DNA from: Aeromonas jandaei
Lineage (GTDB): Bacteria > Pseudomonadota > Gammaproteobacteria > Enterobacterales > Aeromonadaceae
Length of the DNA stretch: 64,000 nucleotides
Assembly (NCBI RefSeq): GCF_037890695.1
Contig: NZ_CP149571.1
Span: 1,486,501-1,550,500 of the forward strand
Direction of reading: 5' to 3'
The position numbers were made by a program, and so were the translations under genes. A model generated the notes under the pieces. The model made no database searches and was not told the origin of the DNA. It saw nothing but the letters and a program-made list of their open reading frames with translations. How positions within the stretch are numbered: the first letter of the stretch is position 1; each line of letters begins with the position of its first letter. This document shows positions 57,648 to 64,000 of the stretch, piece by piece.

Positions 57648-57716
57648 AAAAAGTTGTAATGCGCAACTTTTTTATCGTCCCGGTGGACTAGCAATAGCAG
57701 CAGCCCCCGGGGCTGC
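57648..57716 (-). terminator. Hairpins downstream of mdtH
   Basis: Two hairpins lie here. GCAGCCCC/GGGGCTGC near 57700-57716 has no T-run. AAAAAGTTG (57648-57656) pairs with CAACTTTTT (57664-57672), so reading from mdtH it ends with a T-rich stretch. The latter also contains AGTTG/CAACT half-sites like those of the operator beside it, so it may be a second operator. Confidence 0.45.
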
Positions 57717-57732
57717 CGCAGGGTAGCGCTCG

Positions 57733-58929
57733 TCAGGCTGCGGCTCTGGCGGCCAGTTCCGGACGGCGGGAGAAGCAGTGGGCAAGCAGCAGCATGGTGG
57801 CCACTCCCACCGTACCCAGCACCAGCCAAGGGAGGGCGGGTTGGCCCTGCTGCATGGCGTAATCGTAGAGCGAGCCGCCCCCCACGTAACCGGTCATGCC
57901 GCCGACGGCGAGGCCGAGCCGGCTAAAACCCATATAGCTGCCCCGGGCTGCCGGATTGGCCAGCCGGGTCATCAGGGTCTCCCGGGCCGGTTCGCAGATG
58001 ATGATCCCGAGATAGAAGCAGGCTAGCAGCACGAAGAGGCAGGATAGGGTGCTGACGAAGGCGACCAGACCTATCCCCACCGTCATCATCAGGATGCCTG
58101 CCAGCAGGCGATTCTCGAGGCGATAGCGCCGTTCGCTGAAGCGGGCGATGGGGTAGAGCAGCGCCAGTGACAGCGCCGTTTCCAGGCTGTACATCCAGCC
58201 CACGGCGGTGGTGCTGCCGGATAGCTGTTTGACCAGAATGGGGAAGATCAGCATCACCTGCACCCAGAGCATGTAGTAGCCGCTTAAGATCAGCACCAGC
58301 CGGCAGAAGGCGCGATCCGCCAGCACCTTGCCCAATCCCTGACGCATCGGCGTCGGTTTGATCGAGAGGCGATAGGCGGGCAGCAGGGTCCAGTTGCAGA
58401 GTGCTGCCAGCGTGAAGAGCCCGGCCCCCAGCAGGCAGACGTAGGTGAAGTCAAAGCGCAGCAGCCAGCTGCCGAGCAGGGCGCCGGTGACGGCACCCGC
58501 GCTCTCCAGCATCATCAGCAGGGAGATAAAACGGCCCCGTTCATGAGGACGGGTGAACTTGATCACCAGCGCGGCCCGGGGCGGGTCAAACAGGCAACCG
58601 CCCAGTCCGGAGAGGAAGCAGGAGAAGATCAGCATGGCGCCGCTGTCGGCCCAGGCCAGCGTAGCGAAGCCGATGGCCCGCAGCAGCATGCCGGTGACGA
58701 TGAGCGGGCGGGCGCCGAAACGGTCGGCCAGCGAACCGCCAAAAATTCCCAGCCCCTGTTGGGTGAGCTGACGCAGCCCGAGCGCCAGCCCGACCAGACC
58801 GGCGGCCCAGCCGAGCTGGTCGACGAAGCGCAGGCTGATCATCGGCATCACCACAAAGAAACCCAGGATCACCAGTGTGGTATCCAGCGCCAGAAACCAG
58901 CGTCCCCAAAACCTCGCCCTATCGACCAT
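57733..58929 (-). CDS. mdtH: MFS multidrug transporter MdtH
   Basis: A 398-residue inner-membrane antiporter with 12 predicted helices. It follows E. coli MdtH closely, with [62 protein letters not shown] and PWLVLG. In E. coli it gives norfloxacin and enoxacin tolerance when overproduced. It is divergent from a LysR gene, whose product may control it. Confidence 0.93.
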   Translation of the reverse strand: MVDRARFWGRWFLALDTTLVILGFFVVMPMISLRFVDQLGWAAGLVGLALGLRQLTQQGLGIFGGSLADRFGARPLIVTGMLLRAIGFATLAWADSGAMLIFSCFLSGLGGCLFDPPRAALVIKFTRPHERGRFISLLMMLESAGAVTGALLGSWLLRFDFTYVCLLGAGLFTLAALCNWTLLPAYRLSIKPTPMRQGLGKVLADRAFCRLVLILSGYYMLWVQVMLIFPILVKQLSGSTTAVGWMYSLETALSLALLYPIARFSERRYRLENRLLAGILMMTVGIGLVAFVSTLSCLFVLLACFYLGIIICEPARETLMTRLANPAARGSYMGFSRLGLAVGGMTGYVGGGSLYDYAMQQGQPALPWLVLGTVGVATMLLLAHCFSRRPELAARAAA

Positions 58930-58981
58930 AACGCCCTCTCATTTACAGATAACTTCATTCTGGAGAGGGTTTAGATATAGT

Positions 58982-58998
58982 GGTAGACGACAACTACC
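58982..58998. promoter_or_regulatory. LysR-type box between mdtH and the LysR gene
   Basis: GGTAG (58982-58986) and CTACC (58994-58998) form an inverted repeat that includes a T-N11-A pair (58984, 58996). The arms extend imperfectly through ATATA/TATAT. It lies within the 92-base divergent gap, as expected for a LysR operator. Confidence 0.5.
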
Positions 58999-59021
58999 TA
59001 TATTTCATATCAGGATTATTT

Positions 59022-59915
59022 ATGTCTATGGATCTGGACGATCTGCAACTGCTGCTGGATGTGGCCGAGCTGGGCAGTTTTAGTCAGGCCGCTGCCATCC
59101 GCGGCTGGTCACAACCACTGGTGAGTCAGCGGATTGCCCAGCTGGAGGTGAGCCTCGGAGCCCCGCTATTTCAGCGTCATCGGCGCGGTGTGACCCCGAC
59201 CCGTGCCTGCGAGGAGTTTCTCCCCGCCGCCCGCTCGGCACTGGCCACCCTGAGTGAAGGGCGGTTGGCACTGCAGGGGGCACCGGCACTGCCCTGTATC
59301 CGTCTCTCCAGCCTCCCTTCGCTCACCTCGGTGGTGTTTGGCTCGCTGTTGATGGAGCTGGTGGACGAGCCGTTCGAGATCCGCTGCACCACGGATCACT
59401 CGGGCGACATCATGCAGGCGCTGCTGACCGGGGAGGCGGATATCGGCTTTGTGCTCAAGCGCCCGCCGGTCTCCGGCCTGCAGATGGAGTTGCTCTGCTG
59501 CTCCCCCATCATCGCCATCGCCTCACCGCTCCATCCCCTGGCCGGGTGCCACGGCCTCACGCTGGAGGATATCGCCGATCAGCGGTTGGCCCCCCAGGTG
59601 TGGGGGCCGGGGTGTGATGCCTTCATCCAACAGTTACGGCGGATCCGCCGAGTTGCCAGCCCCATTCACGGTATACAACCGGCCAGTGCGGCGCGGGAAC
59701 TGGCGCTGGAGCACGGCTTTATCACTTTGATGCCGGAGCTGGCGATTGCGCGGGATCTGGAGATGGGGCGACTGATCAGACTCGATGTGGTCAATTTGCC
59801 GCAGGATCACTGGGATGTCATGATGGCCTGGCGCGGTGGCAAGCGGCCCAATCCCGCCAGAGAGACGGTACTGGCCATGGCCCGGTCACTGGCGAAACGG
59901 TGGCGCAAGGAGTAA
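59022..59915 (+). CDS. LysR-family transcriptional regulator
   Basis: A 297-residue regulator. The N-terminal winged helix (LDDLQLLLDVAELGSFSQAA, then QPLVSQRIAQLE) is followed by a substrate-binding domain. The effector is unknown. I chose ATG 59022 with AGGA six bases upstream; ATG 59028 and an upstream frame to 58980 are possible. It probably controls mdtH and itself through the box in the gap. Confidence 0.85.
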   Translation: MSMDLDDLQLLLDVAELGSFSQAAAIRGWSQPLVSQRIAQLEVSLGAPLFQRHRRGVTPTRACEEFLPAARSALATLSEGRLALQGAPALPCIRLSSLPSLTSVVFGSLLMELVDEPFEIRCTTDHSGDIMQALLTGEADIGFVLKRPPVSGLQMELLCCSPIIAIASPLHPLAGCHGLTLEDIADQRLAPQVWGPGCDAFIQQLRRIRRVASPIHGIQPASAARELALEHGFITLMPELAIARDLEMGRLIRLDVVNLPQDHWDVMMAWRGGKRPNPARETVLAMARSLAKRWRKE

Positions 59916-59917
59916 AG

Positions 59918-59939
59918 GGCGCGGGGTTGCCCCCGCGCC
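59918..59939. terminator. G+C hairpin between the LysR gene and ahyB
   Basis: GGCGCGGGG pairs with CCCCGCGCC around TTGC between converging genes. It is strong but lacks a T-run. Confidence 0.6.
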
Positions 59940-59945
59940 GGAGGA

Positions 59946-62069
<2,124 letters not shown>

Positions 62070-62624
62070 ATGTTTTCATGGCAGTTGGATGACGAGCTGG
62101 CGCTGCTCTTCTTGCAGCCAGACATGGCGAGCGAGCTGTTTGCCCTCTGCAATGACAACCGGGAGTACCTCTCCCAATGGCTGCCTTGGCCCCCTTTCAT
62201 TTTGCGTCCAGCCGACAGCGCAACTTTTATCCGTCATGCCATCGAGAAGTTTGCCCGTGGCGAGGGGCTGACCACCGCCATCGAGTATCAGGGGGAGGTG
62301 GTTGGGGTCATTGGCTACAACAGCATCGATCACGATCTGGGCAAGGTGGTCATCGGCTACTGGCTGGCAGAGCGCTGGCAGGGCAACGGCATCATTACCC
62401 GAGCCTGTCATGCATTGATCCATCACGCCTTTGAGGAGATGGGGATGGAGAAGGTGGAGATCACTGCCGCGACCGACAATGAGCCCAGCAGAGCCGTCTG
62501 CGAGCGGCTCGGGATGCAGCAGGAGGGGATTACCCGGCGCGCGGAGCGGCTGGGTTCCCGGGTCGTGGATCATGTTCACTACAGCCTGTTGCGCGACGAA
62601 TGGCTCGGGCAGAGAGACTCCTGA
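62070..62624 (+). CDS. RimJ/RimL-family GNAT acetyltransferase
   Basis: A 184-residue acetyltransferase of the RimL type: NREYLSQWLPWPP at the N-terminus, the acetyl-CoA loop LAERWQGNGIITRAC, and ERLGMQQEG near the C-terminus. It may modify a ribosomal protein such as L12 or another N-terminus; sequence alone does not decide. It is coupled to rimJ downstream (one-base overlap). Confidence 0.82.
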   Translation: MFSWQLDDELALLFLQPDMASELFALCNDNREYLSQWLPWPPFILRPADSATFIRHAIEKFARGEGLTTAIEYQGEVVGVIGYNSIDHDLGKVVIGYWLAERWQGNGIITRACHALIHHAFEEMGMEKVEITAATDNEPSRAVCERLGMQQEGITRRAERLGSRVVDHVHYSLLRDEWLGQRDS

Positions 62625-63175
62625 TGGCGCTACCCCATATCAAAACCCCGCGAGCCCACCTGACGCTGCTGACCCCCGATCAGGCCCCTATGATCCTCGA
62701 CTTTTACCGGCGCAATCGCGACCACCTTACCCCGTGGGAGCCGCTGCGCGACGACCATTTCTACACCCTTTCTTACTGGCATAACCGGCTGCAGGATAGC
62801 TACAGCCAGTTTTTCAACGGCACCGGCGTCAATCTGGTGGCGCTCGATCCGGCTGGTGAGCGGGTGATCGCCACCTGCAACTTCAGCAACATCATGATGG
62901 GGATCTTCAAGGCGTGTCACCTCGGCTATGCCATCGACCGGCAGCATGAGGGGCAGGGGCTGATGCAGGAGATCCTGACTGCCGCCATCGACTATCTGTT
63001 TCGCGAGCAGGGACTGCATCGCATCATGGCCTGCTATATGCCCGCCAACCTGCGTAGCGGCGCCTTGCTGGAGCGACTCGGATTCGAGCGGGAGGGGTAT
63101 GCGCGGGAGTATCTGATGATCAATGGCCGCTGGGAGGATCACATTCTCACCTCGCTGATTAATCCGGCGCCTTGA
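62624..63175 (+). CDS. rimJ: Ribosomal protein S5 alanine N-acetyltransferase RimJ
   Basis: A 183-residue GNAT. Features shared with E. coli RimJ are RDHLTPWEPLRD, CNFSNIMMG, the loop RQHEGQGLMQE, HRIMACYMPANLRSG and LERLGFEREGYA. It acetylates the N-terminal Ala of S5 in E. coli. The ATG at 62624 overlaps the previous stop. A terminator follows. Confidence 0.88.
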   Translation: MALPHIKTPRAHLTLLTPDQAPMILDFYRRNRDHLTPWEPLRDDHFYTLSYWHNRLQDSYSQFFNGTGVNLVALDPAGERVIATCNFSNIMMGIFKACHLGYAIDRQHEGQGLMQEILTAAIDYLFREQGLHRIMACYMPANLRSGALLERLGFEREGYAREYLMINGRWEDHILTSLINPAP

Positions 63176-63184
63176 GCGGCAGAT

Positions 63185-63213
63185 AAAAAAACGGGCCCAT
63201 GGGGCCCGTCTTT
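63185..63213. terminator. Bidirectional terminator after rimJ
   Basis: ACGGGCCC and GGGCCCGT pair around ATG, with seven A before and CTTT after. It serves rimJ (+) and the lipoprotein gene (-). Confidence 0.85.
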
Positions 63214-63228
63214 CAATGAGGTGCAGGC

Positions 63229-63477
63229 TTAGTTGGCCTTGGCATCGCTCACTGCAGCTTCAACCTTGGTAGCCGCTTCGTCAGCAGCTTTTTCAACGGT
63301 TGCAGTCGCTTCGGAGGTGGCTTTCTCTACGGTAGAGGTGGCTTCGCTAGCGGCTTTTTCTACAGTTGCAGCAACTTCGGCGGCCGGAGCAGCAGCAGGA
63401 GCGGCAGCTTTTTCTTCTTTCTGACCGCAAGCAGTCAACATCAGACCCAGGATACCGGCTACCAGTACTTTGTTCAT
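63229..63477 (-). CDS. Small Ala-rich lipoprotein with 11-residue repeats
   Basis: An 82-residue lipoprotein. Signal peptide with lipobox LTAC (C17), then a Lys/Glu segment and an Ala/Pro linker. The C-terminal half is four 11-residue units beginning VEKAASEATST, VEKATSEATAT, VEKAADEAATK and VEAAVSDAKAN. Such hendecad repeats form amphipathic helices, as in some Lpp-like and stress-protein tails. I chose ATG 63477; 63483 is also in frame. Outer-membrane location is likely. A promoter lies about 100 bases upstream. Confidence 0.78.
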   Translation of the reverse strand: MNKVLVAGILGLMLTACGQKEEKAAAPAAAPAAEVAATVEKAASEATSTVEKATSEATATVEKAADEAATKVEAAVSDAKAN

Positions 63478-63784
63478 GTGCATTCCCTCAAAAAAGATGG
63501 AGAGATGGTCGACACAACCATCACTGCGCCCACCGTGACCCGGAATAAAACAAGAAGCCGGGACTCAGGCAGGCGGGCGCAATATAGCCCCATTGGTTAT
63601 CGATGAAAACGGATATCACAATGACATTTTTTCGTGCAGTGGATAAAAAGCGCCACTGCAACGACTGATATCAATACAAGATGCCGCTTATTTGCGGTTG
63701 ATGCACAATAAACCACCAAGTTATTGATGTTGATTGGCAGTTTAAACGGTATCCATATCTGTCAGAGCGGCAAGCTGCAACGCG
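63478..63784. promoter_or_regulatory. Lipoprotein promoter region and 3' end of the oxidoreductase
   Basis: These 307 bases hold no supported gene. On the minus strand TTTTCA (63609-63604), a 17-base spacer and TATATT (63586-63581) form a promoter for the lipoprotein gene. A perfect eight-base inverted repeat, TGCAGTGG (63635-63642) and CCACTGCA (63653-63660), is a hairpin of unknown role. Confidence 0.5.
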
Positions 63785-64000
63785 TTAGTCAGACAGCTTC
63801 TGACAGCTCAGCCGTTGCCCCAAGCGGTTGCTCTCGCGGGCAAGGTCCAGCAGTGCCATCACCGCCAACGCTTCCGTAGCCGGTACCGGGTTATCTCCCT
63901 CACCTCTGATGGCGGCACAGACGCCGCGGTAGTAGGCGCCGTAATCCCCCGCTTCGCCGGTCAGGCTCTGTTGCTGCAATTGGCTATCCATGATGCGACT
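63785..64000 (-). CDS. C-terminal part of a Gfo/Idh/MocA-family oxidoreductase (cut by window edge)
   Basis: The last 71 codons of a gene that continues beyond the window. The end, with GDYGAYYRGVCAAIRGEGDNPV and EALAVMALLDLARES, is typical of the C-terminus of Gfo/Idh/MocA dehydrogenases. No stop precedes the first Met at 63991, so the frame extends upstream. Substrate unknown. Confidence 0.75.
   Translation of the reverse strand, partial: SRIMDSQLQQQSLTGEAGDYGAYYRGVCAAIRGEGDNPVPATEALAVMALLDLARESNRLGQRLSCQKLSD

Overview
The window is a stretch of gammaproteobacterial chromosome, about 60% G+C and almost fully coding, that reads as Aeromonas. The best genus marker is the thermolysin-like elastase gene (59946-61718), which matches AhyB of Aeromonas hydrophila in length and domain order. 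The pilin cluster ending in a TapY2-like gene and the gene order shared with Vibrio and Escherichia agree. I see no mobile element, tRNA, rRNA or CRISPR array.

Layout. 1-5.9 kb: ribF-ileS-lspA-fkpB-ispH, a tightly overlapping housekeeping operon in which ileS carries one in-frame TGA at 1890-1892 where the family has Trp. 6.0-12.8 kb: minor type IV pilin cluster pilE-pilV-pilW-pilX-pilY1-tapY2, with fimT in the opposite direction at the end; the middle is strikingly AT-rich. 12.9-16.2 kb: nadE-glnB-lipoprotein-luxS. 16.2-17.9 kb: a small DUF5363-like gene, an orphan MSHA-type pilin and yjjV. 18-24.3 kb: nucleoside salvage, nupC, xapX-like and deoCABD. 24.3-31 kb: ytjB, serB, a hydrolase, the PilZ protein plzC and radA. 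31-35.5 kb: a small PilZ gene, rsd, hupA, a PACE efflux gene, alaX and a Fur-box mntH. 35.5-37.7 kb: rpsF-rpsR-rplI (no priB) and fpr. 37.7-41.3 kb: accessory-looking genes including an unrecognised membrane protein with a possible DNA-binding tail, fosA, a 55-residue membrane protein and yqaA. 41.3-49 kb: M16 peptidase, gshA, long-chain acyl-CoA ligase, rimI and holD. 49-56 kb: ravA-viaA, a TPR-GGDEF diguanylate cyclase and prfC. 56-59.9 kb: acetyltransferase, a MarR-GNAT fusion, mdtH and a LysR regulator. 60-64 kb: ahyB with a lux-box-like site, two GNATs (the second rimJ), a repeat lipoprotein and a partial oxidoreductase.

Themes. Surface attachment and cyclic-di-GMP recur: minor pilins, an orphan pilin, two PilZ proteins and an active-looking GGDEF protein. 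Quorum sensing appears twice, as luxS and the likely AHL-controlled ahyB promoter. Nucleoside uptake and breakdown form one functional block with a CRP-type nupC promoter. Two ribosomal-protein acetyltransferases (RimI and RimJ) lie in the same window as rpsR, the RimI substrate gene.

I do not see a clear undescribed multi-gene system. The observations most worth following are the ileS stop codon, the membrane protein at 38245-39243, the palindrome-centred nupC promoter, the operator-like site before the MarR-GNAT gene, the lux box before ahyB, and the small genes. Promoter and operator calls come from reading sequence only.
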